Source: Opitutales bacterium
Lineage (GTDB): Bacteria; Verrucomicrobiota; Verrucomicrobiia; Opitutales; UBA953
Direction: 5' to 3'
NCBI GenBank assembly: GCA_024697185.1
Contig: JAILGB010000009.1
Span: forward strand, 1 to 64,000
DNA: 64,000 nucleotides
Made by a program: the position numbers and the translations under genes. Positions 1-10,606 of the stretch are shown piece after piece. A model generated the notes under the pieces. It was not told the DNA's origin, did not search any database, and saw only the letters and a list, made by a program, of their open reading frames with translations. Within the stretch, counting starts at the first letter, position 1, and each line of letters starts with the position of its first letter.

Positions 1-3000
1 GACGGGCAATGGAATTTTGCAACGGGACAGACTCAAAAATACACTTTTACGGGAAGTCTTGAAAATTATTCCGGTAATTTTTCAATGTCGAATGCCGGGT
101 CGGGTAACGGTGGTTCGCGTTTGCAGTTTGGGAACGGTGGCACGCTCTCTTCGGGAACGAATGCGATTTCCGGCACGGGTTCGATAAGTGTCAACGCGAA
201 CACGAGCTTGATCTATAACTACGCATCGGGCGATTTGACGATCGGCAACAGCTCGATTACGGCAAACGGTGGCTTGACCTTCCAAGGCGGTGCGAATTAC
301 ACTTTGAACGCGGCGACGACAGCCAACAATTTGACGGTTTCGGCGGGCTCGTTGGCGGTCGGCAATACGACTTCCGTCACGGGAACGTTGACCAATTCCG
401 CGGCGCTGACGGTCAACAGTGGCACGCTCACTGCGGGAACGGTAAATTCCACGGGAACGCTGACGCTTGGCGGCGGCTCGCTTAGCGCGACAACATTGAC
501 TTCGTCGTCGATAACGGTTAACAGCGGCACGCTCACGGCGGGAACGCTGACCTCCACGGGAACGATCACCAATGCGGGAACGATCGATCTCAGCACGACA
601 TCGGTGACGCTTTCGAGCGCCATTACAAACACGGGAACGGTGACGGTCAACACGGGAACGATTTTTGAACTTTCAAATCTGACGGTTTCGGAAAATGCTT
701 ACACGGTGATTTCGGGCGGCACGGTCGCAAACTGGAGCGCTTTGACCAAGGCAAACTTCCTCCTCGACGGGATTGCTCTCGGCGGCCGCCAGACGATTGA
801 CGTCAGCACCGCCGGCGTGGTGACGATTATCGGCGATGCGCCTCAAAACATGGTCTGGTCGGGCGCGCAGTCCACCGTGTGGGATTATTCGACGGCAAAC
901 TGGACTTTGGGAGATGCCGCGGGTCTTTTCAACAGCCAAGACAATGCGATTTTCGGCAAGGCGGACGCTCGGGCGGTTTTGGCGGAATCCATTTTGGCGG
1001 GAACGATGACCGTGACGGCAAATACCACTGTGACGGCAAGCGACACGCATACATTGACGGCAAAATCCTTGTCGCTCAGCAATAATGCAAAATTGTCTCT
1101 TGACGGCACGGTAATTTTTGAGGCGGCGACGATTGAGTCGGGCGCAACGCTTGCCAGTAGTGGCACGACAACATTTAGCGGCACCAATACGATTAACGGC
1201 GCTTTGGATATCGTTGCGGGAACGACGACGCTCAATCTTGAAACCACTACGGGAACGATGACGGCGACGGTGGCGGAGGGCGCGACACTCGACCTCGGCA
1301 CCGCGACCACCAATGGCGCGACTCTCAACAGTGCGGTTTCCGGTGCGGGAACGCTGAAAATCGCTTATACGAACAGCAGCCATAATTTTATTTTCGGCAA
1401 CGGCTCCCTGAGCAATTTCACGGGAACGCTTGATTACACAGGCAACTTTGATTTGTCAAACGCTAGCGCGACAAAAATCAATGCCGGCGCCACTCTCAAA
1501 TTTTCCTCAAATGCCGGCTCGACCAACAGCATGTGGTCTTACAACGCCACAACAATTGCGCAAAATGTTTTGCTCGGGAACGCCTATGTCCTTTCCGCTT
1601 CAAACGGCGGACTTACTTTTGGCGGAGATGTGACAGCGCTTGCAGCGGTAACGGCGAGAACAAATATTACCTTTAACGGGAATACGCGGTTTGACAACAA
1701 GTTGACGCTTGAATCCGGGACGACGACGATTAACGGCGCGTCAAATGTTTTTGGCGGGATTTCCGTTACGGGCAGCTCGGTATTGGTCTTTAATGCGGAT
1801 ACGACGATTAACGGGGCTTTTTCTTCCACAGATAACTCAGGGGATTCCCGTTCGGTTACAATCAAGGAAGGTGTGACGGTAGAGACAAATTCCTTTAACA
1901 ATAATTATGGTCTCGGAACTCTGGCGATTTCGGGACAATTGAATGTTTCCGGGGCTATGTCATTATCTACCGGCTCTCGGACAAATGCGATCAAGGGTCC
2001 GGGAACACTCCAGGTCGGCGGAAGTATTACGGCGGCAAATTACGGGACGTATAATTTTACGGACGGTCTCACCATTAGCGCCGCGGCTTTGGAGAGCCAT
2101 GGTCCCGCGACGGTTAATGTCGGTGACGGAACAAATGCAACGTTGTTCACCGTCGGCAGACTTGAGTATGGCGATAACAACGGTCAGGCGACCAGTGCGC
2201 TCAATGTCAACGCTAATGCCGTTTTGAAGGTTACGAGTTCGGCGGATGATAGTAGCTACAAAAGCACGGCTTTTCTTTTGGGCGAATGGAATTGTGATTC
2301 TACTCTTACGGTAGCGGGAACAGTGCTTGCGGAAAATGCGAAGTTGCGTTTGGGCGATTCTGGCGCGACGGTGACGCTTAACGAGGGTGGCAAACTTGCG
2401 TTTAAGGGCGTTGGTTATGCTGCTAAAACCGGCACAAGAGGGACAAGTTCCTTTACGTTAAACTTGAATTCGGGTTCGACTTTGGTGCTCGGCGAGAGTG
2501 GTCTTGTTGCCGAAAAAACCACTACCACCGTCAATTTGAAGGGCGGCACGGTCGGTATGTCTGCGGACACGACGATTTCCGCTCCGCTGACGCTCGCGGC
2601 GGGAACAAATACAAGTTTCCAGACTCAAAAATATGCGTATTCGGATTTTGACATTGCTCTCAACGCCTCGGACACGACCGGCGGGGCAATGACGGTTTCC
2701 GGCGTTATTTCCGGTGACGGTGCATTGACCAAAATCGGTGTCGGCACTTTGACGCTCTCGGGAGCGAACACCTACACGGGTGGCACAACGATTTCCGGCG
2801 GAACTTTGGTCGCGGCAAATGCTTCGGCGTTTGGCACGGGAACGGTAAATGTTCAGGCGAATGCGTCTTTGTCGGGCAATGTGACAGTCGGGTCTTTGAC
2901 GACGGCGGCACACGCGATTTTGGATTTTGGCACGGCATCGACGGAGACGGCGATGATTACCGCGACGGGAACGATAACTCTGGACGCGGGAACGATTTTC

Positions 3001-6000
3001 GCCTTTGATCATTCGGTCGAGTCGGGCACTTATAAATTGTTGACGGCTGGCACATTTGCCGGTGCGGATGTGAGCACTTTGGGTATCGCCAATATTTCGT
3101 TGGCAGGCAGAGTTTCGTCCGCAACATTTACAGTCGTGGACGGCACGCTTTTGCTGAACTTGGCTAAAAACGCCTCCTATACCGACCTCGTGTGGGCGGG
3201 AGATCCGGAAGGAGCGAACTGGAACAAAACAGAAACCAACTGGACGAGCGCATCGGCGGGAACGGATCCGGTTGCGTTCTCCAACGGCGACTCGGTGACA
3301 TTTAATACGACGGAGTTTGCCACTGTAGTGATTGCGGAGGATGTCAATCCTTTGGCGGTCACGCTTAACGGTGAAAATGTTCTTTTTTACGGAACAGGCG
3401 CGGAGACGGTCGATACTACCGATTTGACGGTAAATAATGCGTTGATGACGATGAATGCAGCTCTTAGGGTTTCCGGAACGGCGACATTTTCGGGCGTTGG
3501 CGGCTCCACGATCATGGGCGATTTTTATTCGACGGGAACGGTCAATGTTTCTGCAGATGCAACGTTTACCGGCAATGTCATTAATATCGCAGACCTGAAT
3601 CTTACGGCGGGAACGCTGGAAATTGGCGGTCCCGAAAACAGTGCCGCGGCAGTTGTTACAAACTTGACGGTCAGCGGCGGTGCGTTTTCGACATCGACTT
3701 TCCGTTCGATTGAGGTGGAAACACTGACGGTCAGTGGCGGCACGGCGACGATTGCGGGACCGGCCAACGCTTTGGGCACAACGACGATCGCGAGCGGTGC
3801 GGAGCTGTCCGTTACCGCGGGCTCGACGAGCGCGGCGCTGACGCCGAATGTGTCTTTGGGAACGATTTCTGTCAGAGGCGGCAGACTTAATCTGACGCAG
3901 TTTGACGACACGGCTCTCTCTACGATAAATCTCGAAGGCGGCACGCTCGCCTATACGGGACCGGATGTCTCTACAGGGCATAAGACGCTTGCCACCAATG
4001 CCAATATCTATGTCAAAGCAAACACGACGGTAGAGGCGACGACCAACCGGATGTGTTTTATCGGTAGCGGCTATGACACGATCAACTGGGCGTTTACCGA
4101 GGGCGCGACTTTGACGAAGACGGGCGCGGGAACGCTGTATTTGATCCACGGCGTAACGAGCACGACGGGGCTCGGTGATATTGTTGTCAGCGAGGGCGGA
4201 TTCCAACTTCATCAAAACGATGCGGGATCTGCGTCTTCCTTCAATATCCACAATTTGACGTTCAACGGCTCCTTGTTCTGGCAGTCGCCGAATTCCTCGT
4301 TGACGCTCGCGGGCGATTTGACGATTTCTGCGGGAACCTCGACATTCAAGGGCACGACGACGGTTGCGGGAGCGACGACGGTTACGGGCGGCACCGCTAT
4401 TTTGGATGGCACGACGACGCTCAACGGCGCGGTCGATGTCCGTGGCGGCACGCTCAAATTGGCCCGCAATATTTCCGGCGCGTCGAGTGTCCGTCTCTCG
4501 GGCGGTCAGTTATCGGTCGGCAACGAGGCGGCGCTGGCATTGAACGCGCTGACGATTGATATTGCGCTTTCGGAAAGCTATCTGCATGACGGCGGCAAGA
4601 TTGCGATCTTGGGCTATGAAGGTTCGACATTTGCGTCGGGAACGACGATTAACATTTCTAAACTGGAAACCTATATTCCCGATGAGACGGCGGGCGCCCA
4701 GCTCGTCTTCTCGATCGCGGACGCCCATTTGCGTTCCTTGGTGACGACTTCGATGCTGACCTATGCTCCGGAATGGTCGTCGCTCTGGTCCGGCGTCTAT
4801 GATGCGGCGACGGGCAATCTCACTTTGAGTTTTGTCGGATCGCATCGTGTTTTGACCTGGAACGGCGGCGCGACGGGCACATGGGATACGGCAACGGCAA
4901 TCTGGACTCCGGAGGGCGCGAGCAGCGATGTGGCGTTCTTGGCGGGCGACTTGGCGGTCTTTAATACGGCGGACGCCGTTGTGACCTTGGGCGAGGCGAT
5001 TCGCGCGCAGCGGATAACGGTTTCGGAGTCGGTGGAAATCAAAAATTCCGGCACGAACACTTACGCTTTGACGGCGAATGCGGGCGTTTCCATTGCGGCA
5101 GACAAGGCTTTAAAGTTGACGGATGTCGTCTTGACGGGAACGGTCACGGGCGATGGTAAACTTATTATAAATAATGCCGCGGCGCAGACGATTGACACGG
5201 TCAATATGCTGACCGGCGCCGTCGCGCTTGAAAAACAGGGCGCGGGCGATCTCACGGTCTCCAAGGCTCAAAGTTATACGGGCGGCACGACGCTCTCGGC
5301 GGGAACGCTCAAATTGAGCAACGCCACGGGCTTGGGCACGGGAACGGTGACTTTTGCCGGCGGCAATTTGAGTTGGCAGGGCACGACGGGCACGGTGGCA
5401 AATCAGATTGCAGCCGCTGACGGAGTGACGGCGACGGTCGAAGTCGCCAAGATGACGGGAACGCTGACTTTGTCCGATATCGCCGCCGGTGTGGCGATGG
5501 AAAAGACGGGCTCGGGCGTGCTGACGGTCACGACGGCAAACGATTTGGGCGCTTTGACGCTCTCGGCGGGAACGGTGACGCGCAGTTATGACGCCGCCGG
5601 CACCGGTTTGGGCTGGACGACGGTCAATGCCGCGGCGGGAACGACTTTAAATGTCAGCTCTGCGGGCAACCGTTCGGGCATCGTTCTTGGAAGCGGCTTT
5701 GCGGGAACGCTCGCAGTCGCGGGAACGGGCACGGGAACGGTGGATTTCGCCTTGGCGGACTCCCAGTCTCTCTCCGCTGCGACAATCACGGTGGCGACAA
5801 ATACCCGTTTGGTCGGCGGCAGCAGCTTGGCGCTCGATAGCGTCACGGTCAGCGGTGCAGGCTCATTGGATCAGTCCGGATTGACATTGACGGGCAACAA
5901 CACGCTCGGTGTCGCAGTCACGGGAACGGGAGCTGTCGGCGTTTCTTCGGGAACGACACGCTTCGGCTCGACCTTGGGCGCCGGCAATATGACGGTGGCA

Positions 6001-9000
6001 GAGGGCGCAGCGGCGACGGTTGCGGGTGCGACGACGCTCACGGGACAGCTTTCCAACAGCGGCACGGCGACCTTCTCCGGCGCGCTTTCGGCGGACAGCA
6101 TTGTGACGGCAGCCGATTCGCAAACGACGGTTACGGGCGCGGCAACACTCACGGGACAGGTTGCCAACAGCGGCACGATCGCTTTCGGCAACACGCTCTC
6201 GGCGGACAGCATGGATCTGTCGGCAGGCTCGACAACTTCGGTTACGGGCGCGGCAACGATTGCGGGAACGGTTGACCTTAACGGCACGGCGACTTTCGAT
6301 GATACGCTCTCGGCAAATTATTTGAGTGTGAGCGGCGAGACCGCTTCGCTTACGGTTGCGGGCGCGGTGACGGTCACGGAAGATATCGCGACGGGCGCCG
6401 CCACGGTGCAGTTCGACGACGCGGTTTCTGCCCAAAATCTCGGTTTTGGTGTGGATGGCGCAGGCTCGGTGACGATCGCTTCGACGCTTGATTTGACAAA
6501 CTCTTTGTCTGTCAACGGCGAATTGTCCGTCAGCGGTGCGGCAACAATCGGCAATTTGTTAGATAGTCGTGGCACCAGCACTTTTGACAGCACGCTCAGC
6601 GCAGGACGCATTTCTGTCACGGGAACGTCCCTTGAGGTCGCAGGCGCGGTAACGGTCACGGGAACGCTCAGCAACAGCGCTGTGGCGACCTTCGGTGACA
6701 CGCTCTCTGTCGGCAGTTTGACGGCGGACACGACATCGACGACAACGGTCGCGGGTGCGGTGACGGTCGAAGAAACGCTTAGAAATGACGGCGCGATGAC
6801 GCTTTCCTCCACGCTTGACACGGTTAATTTGTCTCTCGAAGCACCAACGGGAACGCTGACTTTGGGCGGTGCAACGACGGTTTCGGGCAATCTTACCGGA
6901 GCGGGCTCGATTGTCGCGGGAACGACGGATTTGACGTTCGGTCTCGCCGGTGACGCGAGCGGGTTTGCGGGCAGTATCGGCGCAGCGGACGCGGCGTTCG
7001 GCACGGTCAATCTCTCGGGAACGGCAAAAGAATTTGCGGGAACGCTCTACACGGGCGCTCTCAGTGTCACGGCGGATACGACGGTCACGGGAACGGTCAG
7101 TGCGGGAACGCTTGCCGTCTCCGGCGCGACATTGACAATCAGCACCGGCACGCTCTCGGATGTGACGACGGTGACGCTTGACAACGGCGGAGTCGCCGGC
7201 GCAAGTTTCGCCAACGGCACGACGATCACGGCGGGCGCGGGAACGACGCTTGCGGATGTGACCTTGGAGGCGGGCTCGCTTTTGACGGTCGCGACAGGAG
7301 GCACACTTTCCTTGTCGGGCACAAACACGCTCGCGGGACGCATCGAATTGACGAACAATCCCGATCCGGCGGCGGCTGTGATGACGATCGCTTCGGGAAC
7401 GACGACGATTGACCGCACGACGTTTAATTTCAATTTGAGCGAACTCGAAGAGGCGACCTATCACCTCTTTGATGTTGCGGACGGAGCGACGCTCAGCGGT
7501 TGGGATTCCCTCAACAAGAGCAATTTCTATGTCTCCGGCGTGGCGGTGACGGACACACACATCAAACTCAACCTGACGACAGCCGGCGATGTCACGATGT
7601 ATGTCGATGAGCATGCCGACCTGCTTTATGCGGGTTCGGGCGACTGGGAAATCAAGAAGGAAGGCGATACCGCCTGGGTTGATGCCGAAAGCGGTTTCAG
7701 CGCGATGTTCTGGCAGCTCGACTATGTGACGTTCGCGACGACGGATGCGCGTCTCGGCGTTGTCGGCGACATCGTCGCGAGCACTGTCACGGTCAACGAA
7801 AACGTGACCTTGACGGGACTTGACGATGAGAGCAATTCGCTGACGGTCGTGGGCGCGGTGACGGTTGCCGCGGACAAGGAGCTGATCATTGCGCTTTCTT
7901 CGGGAACGACATCGGCGTTCTCGGGAACGGTCAACGGCGGAGGTTCCGGCATCTTTACGGTCAATTACTCGGGCGCGACGGCGATGAACTGGTCGGACGC
8001 TTTTGCGGGAACGACCCTGTCAAATGTCGTTTTCAAAAAACAGGGTACGGGCGCGCTGCAAGTCGGCACGAGCGAACTCGCGAATATTTCGAAACTTAAC
8101 ATCGCCAACGGCCAGTTGATCTTTACGGTCGATTCGGACGAGAGTTTCGCAAAGGCGATCAGTGGCAGCGGCACATTGGTGAAATCCGGGACGGGAACGC
8201 TGACGATCTCGCGCAACAATTCGACATTCAACGGCAATGTGGAGGTCAAAAACGGCACCTTGACACTGGCGAACGCTTTGGCGATCGGCTCGGCGGCTTT
8301 GGCGGTCGATAGCGGAGCGGAGGCGGAACTCGCGATCTCGGAAGGCACGTTCACGAACACGGTTTCCGGCGCAGGAAAACTCTCAGTAAACCCGGGCGCG
8401 GGCGACACTTTGACGCTCGACGGTGACGGCAGCGGCTTTACGGGAGCGCTCGCAATCGCGTCGGGAACGGTAAAGTTGGCTTCGGACACTTTGTCGGCTT
8501 CGACGATTTCGGTGGCGTCGGGAGCGATCTTGGAGATGGACCGCCCGACGGTGGCTTCAACTTTGACCGGCGCGGGAACGCTCAATCTGCTCGGCGACAC
8601 GCTCATCACCTTGACCGGCGATGTCGGCACCTTTGCGGGAACAATCAATGTCGGTAACGGCGTCAGGAGCGGCATTCTCTCTCTGGACCGCTCCATTGCG
8701 GCGGCGATCAATGTCCGGGAAAATTCTTCCTTGCTCCTGGATGTCGCCGACGGCCCTGTGCTCAATCTGACAAAGACGCTCACGGCAACGGCGAGCTCCG
8801 CGCTCACAAAAACCGGCGCGGGAACGGCTTATCTGTCGGCGCAGGACAATTCCCTCCAAGTCAATACGATTGAGGTCGGGCAGGGCACCTTGCGCGTTCG
8901 CGGCGCAAACGCGATCGGCAACGACGATGTGATTGTCGCTGTTGCGGCGGGCGCGACATTCGACTTTGTCTCAGGCTCGACAATCCCGTTGTCGGCGGCT

Positions 9001-10533
9001 CCGCTGGCGGCTCCGACGATCCCGACGGCGACAGACATCCTGCCGTATGACATCACGGGCGCGGGCGAACTGCTCGTTTCCGGCGGCGGCGTCACCGCTT
9101 TGACGGGCAGCAACGACAGCACCGGCGGCATTCGCGTTGTCGGAGGCTCGACTATTCTCACGACAACGATGGACAATGTCGGCACGGGAGCGGTCAGCCT
9201 CGTAAACGGCACCTGGTATGCACAGCATGATGTCGTCGTCGGCGAAGTCAACAATGTGACGGGCGTCAGCACGGTCACGATGGGAGCGACATCGCAACTG
9301 GTCGTCGGTGCGGCAAGTTTCACGGGAACGACTTTGAACGACGTCCAAATCAATGCCGCGGGAACGGAAATCAGTATCGACATTTCGTCCCTGAGCGATC
9401 TGAACACGGTTCACGCTACCGGCGGAACGATCAATTTTGCGGGAACGATCAATATCACAAGCAGTTCCGGCATCGATCTCAACGGACAGGTGATCACGCT
9501 CTTTAGCGACACGGTCACGATCGCGGGAACGCCGTCGATTGTTGTCAACGGCAATACGGGCTATTCCTTAGTCTCCAACGGCGCCAACCTCGTCCTTTCG
9601 ATGAGCGCGGTCGTCGAAAGCTTCAATTTCGGCTATTCCTCGATGGTCGCGATGAATCGTGACGCGTTCCGCCAAAACGAACGCGCGCTCCACAACCGCA
9701 TGGAAAACCGCCGTTTTGAGACCCGCGATCTCGGCAATACGGAGTTCTTCGTTCAAATGCAGGGCTCCAAGGTTGACAACGGCAACGACAGTTCCAAGAG
9801 CGGCCGCTTTGACTATTCGACTTACGGCGCCTTTGTCGGCGGCGATACGCGACTTTCCGCGAGAACGCTTGTCGGACTTGCGCTTGGCTACGATCACGGC
9901 AAGGCGGATATTCACGGCAATCAGGGCGATATCGAAATGGACAACTACAATATGACGGCGTTCCTGTCGCAGTTGCTCGGCGATTATTGCTACGTCGAAG
10001 GCGGATTGACGATGGGCATGGCCTCGTATGAGCTTGCGCGCCGTTCGACAAACACTTCCGAGACGATCAGCGGCTACAACGCCGGCGCCTTCGCGCGCGT
10101 CGGATCGCTGGTGCCGATGAGCGATTCGCTGTCGCTTCTGCCTTACTTGGGACTCGCCGCGTATTATACAAAGACGGAGGATTTCAAAGACGGCGTTTAT
10201 GATGTGGATTCGTCGGACGCTGTCAGCCTGCAGGGAAAAGTCGGTGCGTCGCTGCGCTATGATTTTTCAATGCTCAGCTCTTACAAGTCGAGCGTCACCC
10301 TGGACGTCGCCTATGTCCATGAGTTTGGCGATGACAAACTCAAGAGCGAGGGCACAATGGGCACGACAGGCTTCAGCCGCAAGGAAGTCATCGACAACGA
10401 CAACTATCTCAGCGTCGGCGTCGAACTCAGCACCGGATTCACCTCCGGAGCGTCGGCTTACATGGGCTATTCCGCCGACATCGGCGAAGACACCGTCCAT
10501 CACGCCAACGTCGGTTTGCGCTACAAATTCTAA
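1..10533 (+). CDS. Giant autotransporter, PATR-repeat passenger with C-terminal beta-barrel (5' partial)
   Basis: The reading frame is open to the first base, so the start and export signal lie upstream; 3510 residues are visible. The passenger is Gly/Thr/Ser/Ala-rich and built of short beta-strand repeats. Typical PATR units (GxLTKxGxGTLTLSGxNTYTGGTT type) are seen near 2716-2856, 5224-5360, 8170-8310 and 8800-8940. Four tryptophan-rich boundary segments (V/L-W-x-G...W...NW) near visible residues 284, 1063, 1617 and 2541 divide it into modules. From about 9606 the last 300 residues look like an autotransporter beta-domain: alternating strands, aromatic belts and a terminal Phe (RYKF). Expected role is a surface-exposed or released adhesin-like protein whose barrel sits in the outer membrane. 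GCGGGAACG and close variants occur here at very high density, mostly encoding A/S/T-G-T. The ligand is unknown. Confidence 0.93.
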   Translation, partial: DGQWNFATGQTQKYTFTGSLENYSGNFSMSNAGSGNGGSRLQFGNGGTLSSGTNAISGTGSISVNANTSLIYNYASGDLTIGNSSITANGGLTFQGGANYTLNAATTANNLTVSAGSLAVGNTTSVTGTLTNSAALTVNSGTLTAGTVNSTGTLTLGGGSLSATTLTSSSITVNSGTLTAGTLTSTGTITNAGTIDLSTTSVTLSSAITNTGTVTVNTGTIFELSNLTVSENAYTVISGGTVANWSALTKANFLLDGIALGGRQTIDVSTAGVVTIIGDAPQNMVWSGAQSTVWDYSTANWTLGDAAGLFNSQDNAIFGKADARAVLAESILAGTMTVTANTTVTASDTHTLTAKSLSLSNNAKLSLDGTVIFEAATIESGATLASSGTTTFSGTNTINGALDIVAGTTTLNLETTTGTMTATVAEGATLDLGTATTNGATLNSAVSGAGTLKIAYTNSSHNFIFGNGSLSNFTGTLDYTGNFDLSNASATKINAGATLKFSSNAGSTNSMWSYNATTIAQNVLLGNAYVLSASNGGLTFGGDVTALAAVTARTNITFNGNTRFDNKLTLESGTTTINGASNVFGGISVTGSSVLVFNADTTINGAFSSTDNSGDSRSVTIKEGVTVETNSFNNNYGLGTLAISGQLNVSGAMSLSTGSRTNAIKGPGTLQVGGSITAANYGTYNFTDGLTISAAALESHGPATVNVGDGTNATLFTVGRLEYGDNNGQATSALNVNANAVLKVTSSADDSSYKSTAFLLGEWNCDSTLTVAGTVLAENAKLRLGDSGATVTLNEGGKLAFKGVGYAAKTGTRGTSSFTLNLNSGSTLVLGESGLVAEKTTTTVNLKGGTVGMSADTTISAPLTLAAGTNTSFQTQKYAYSDFDIALNASDTTGGAMTVSGVISGDGALTKIGVGTLTLSGANTYTGGTTISGGTLVAANASAFGTGTVNVQANASLSGNVTVGSLTTAAHAILDFGTASTETAMITATGTITLDAGTIFAFDHSVESGTYKLLTAGTFAGADVSTLGIANISLAGRVSSATFTVVDGTLLLNLAKNASYTDLVWAGDPEGANWNKTETNWTSASAGTDPVAFSNGDSVTFNTTEFATVVIAEDVNPLAVTLNGENVLFYGTGAETVDTTDLTVNNALMTMNAALRVSGTATFSGVGGSTIMGDFYSTGTVNVSADATFTGNVINIADLNLTAGTLEIGGPENSAAAVVTNLTVSGGAFSTSTFRSIEVETLTVSGGTATIAGPANALGTTTIASGAELSVTAGSTSAALTPNVSLGTISVRGGRLNLTQFDDTALSTINLEGGTLAYTGPDVSTGHKTLATNANIYVKANTTVEATTNRMCFIGSGYDTINWAFTEGATLTKTGAGTLYLIHGVTSTTGLGDIVVSEGGFQLHQNDAGSASSFNIHNLTFNGSLFWQSPNSSLTLAGDLTISAGTSTFKGTTTVAGATTVTGGTAILDGTTTLNGAVDVRGGTLKLARNISGASSVRLSGGQLSVGNEAALALNALTIDIALSESYLHDGGKIAILGYEGSTFASGTTINISKLETYIPDETAGAQLVFSIADAHLRSLVTTSMLTYAPEWSSLWSGVYDAATGNLTLSFVGSHRVLTWNGGATGTWDTATAIWTPEGASSDVAFLAGDLAVFNTADAVVTLGEAIRAQRITVSESVEIKNSGTNTYALTANAGVSIAADKALKLTDVVLTGTVTGDGKLIINNAAAQTIDTVNMLTGAVALEKQGAGDLTVSKAQSYTGGTTLSAGTLKLSNATGLGTGTVTFAGGNLSWQGTTGTVANQIAAADGVTATVEVAKMTGTLTLSDIAAGVAMEKTGSGVLTVTTANDLGALTLSAGTVTRSYDAAGTGLGWTTVNAAAGTTLNVSSAGNRSGIVLGSGFAGTLAVAGTGTGTVDFALADSQSLSAATITVATNTRLVGGSSLALDSVTVSGAGSLDQSGLTLTGNNTLGVAVTGTGAVGVSSGTTRFGSTLGAGNMTVAEGAAATVAGATTLTGQLSNSGTATFSGALSADSIVTAADSQTTVTGAATLTGQVANSGTIAFGNTLSADSMDLSAGSTTSVTGAATIAGTVDLNGTATFDDTLSANYLSVSGETASLTVAGAVTVTEDIATGAATVQFDDAVSAQNLGFGVDGAGSVTIASTLDLTNSLSVNGELSVSGAATIGNLLDSRGTSTFDSTLSAGRISVTGTSLEVAGAVTVTGTLSNSAVATFGDTLSVGSLTADTTSTTTVAGAVTVEETLRNDGAMTLSSTLDTVNLSLEAPTGTLTLGGATTVSGNLTGAGSIVAGTTDLTFGLAGDASGFAGSIGAADAAFGTVNLSGTAKEFAGTLYTGALSVTADTTVTGTVSAGTLAVSGATLTISTGTLSDVTTVTLDNGGVAGASFANGTTITAGAGTTLADVTLEAGSLLTVATGGTLSLSGTNTLAGRIELTNNPDPAAAVMTIASGTTTIDRTTFNFNLSELEEATYHLFDVADGATLSGWDSLNKSNFYVSGVAVTDTHIKLNLTTAGDVTMYVDEHADLLYAGSGDWEIKKEGDTAWVDAESGFSAMFWQLDYVTFATTDARLGVVGDIVASTVTVNENVTLTGLDDESNSLTVVGAVTVAADKELIIALSSGTTSAFSGTVNGGGSGIFTVNYSGATAMNWSDAFAGTTLSNVVFKKQGTGALQVGTSELANISKLNIANGQLIFTVDSDESFAKAISGSGTLVKSGTGTLTISRNNSTFNGNVEVKNGTLTLANALAIGSAALAVDSGAEAELAISEGTFTNTVSGAGKLSVNPGAGDTLTLDGDGSGFTGALAIASGTVKLASDTLSASTISVASGAILEMDRPTVASTLTGAGTLNLLGDTLITLTGDVGTFAGTINVGNGVRSGILSLDRSIAAAINVRENSSLLLDVADGPVLNLTKTLTATASSALTKTGAGTAYLSAQDNSLQVNTIEVGQGTLRVRGANAIGNDDVIVAVAAGATFDFVSGSTIPLSAAPLAAPTIPTATDILPYDITGAGELLVSGGGVTALTGSNDSTGGIRVVGGSTILTTTMDNVGTGAVSLVNGTWYAQHDVVVGEVNNVTGVSTVTMGATSQLVVGAASFTGTTLNDVQINAAGTEISIDISSLSDLNTVHATGGTINFAGTINITSSSGIDLNGQVITLFSDTVTIAGTPSIVVNGNTGYSLVSNGANLVLSMSAVVESFNFGYSSMVAMNRDAFRQNERALHNRMENRRFETRDLGNTEFFVQMQGSKVDNGNDSSKSGRFDYSTYGAFVGGDTRLSARTLVGLALGYDHGKADIHGNQGDIEMDNYNMTAFLSQLLGDYCYVEGGLTMGMASYELARRSTNTSETISGYNAGAFARVGSLVPMSDSLSLLPYLGLAAYYTKTEDFKDGVYDVDSSDAVSLQGKVGASLRYDFSMLSSYKSSVTLDVAYVHEFGDDKLKSEGTMGTTGFSRKEVIDNDNYLSVGVELSTGFTSGASAYMGYSADIGEDTVHHANVGLRYKF

Positions 10534-10553
10534 GACCGGCGATAAAAAAAAGA

Positions 10554-10589
10554 CACGTTCCCGCGATTTTGCGGGAACGTGATTTTTTT
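10554..10589 (+). terminator. Intrinsic terminator made from an inverted GCGGGAACG pair
   Basis: A perfect 11-bp stem (10554-10564 with 10571-10581) and a 6-nt loop is followed by seven T residues. The arms are CACGTTCCCGC and GCGGGAACGTG. A run of A before the stem could let it work on both strands. It closes the autotransporter transcript 20 bp after the stop codon. Confidence 0.9.
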
Positions 10590-10597
10590 GCCATAAT
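10569..10597 (+). promoter_or_regulatory. Promoter of the ABC-F gene, overlapping the terminator
   Basis: TTGCGG (10569-10574), a 17-bp spacer and CATAAT (10592-10597) lie 9 bp before the GTG start at 10607. The -35 box is inside the 3' arm of the preceding terminator. The expected start of transcription is at or next to the GTG, giving a leaderless or near-leaderless mRNA. No Shine-Dalgarno sequence is visible. Confidence 0.6.
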
Positions 10598-10606
10598 CAA
10601 ATTTCA

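Noticed and set aside
2458-4251. 597-residue minus-strand open frame opposite the autotransporter
   Set aside because: Arg/Ser-rich, no domain, a mirror of the repetitive Gly-Thr coding strand, like the other long antisense frames between 1 and 10500.
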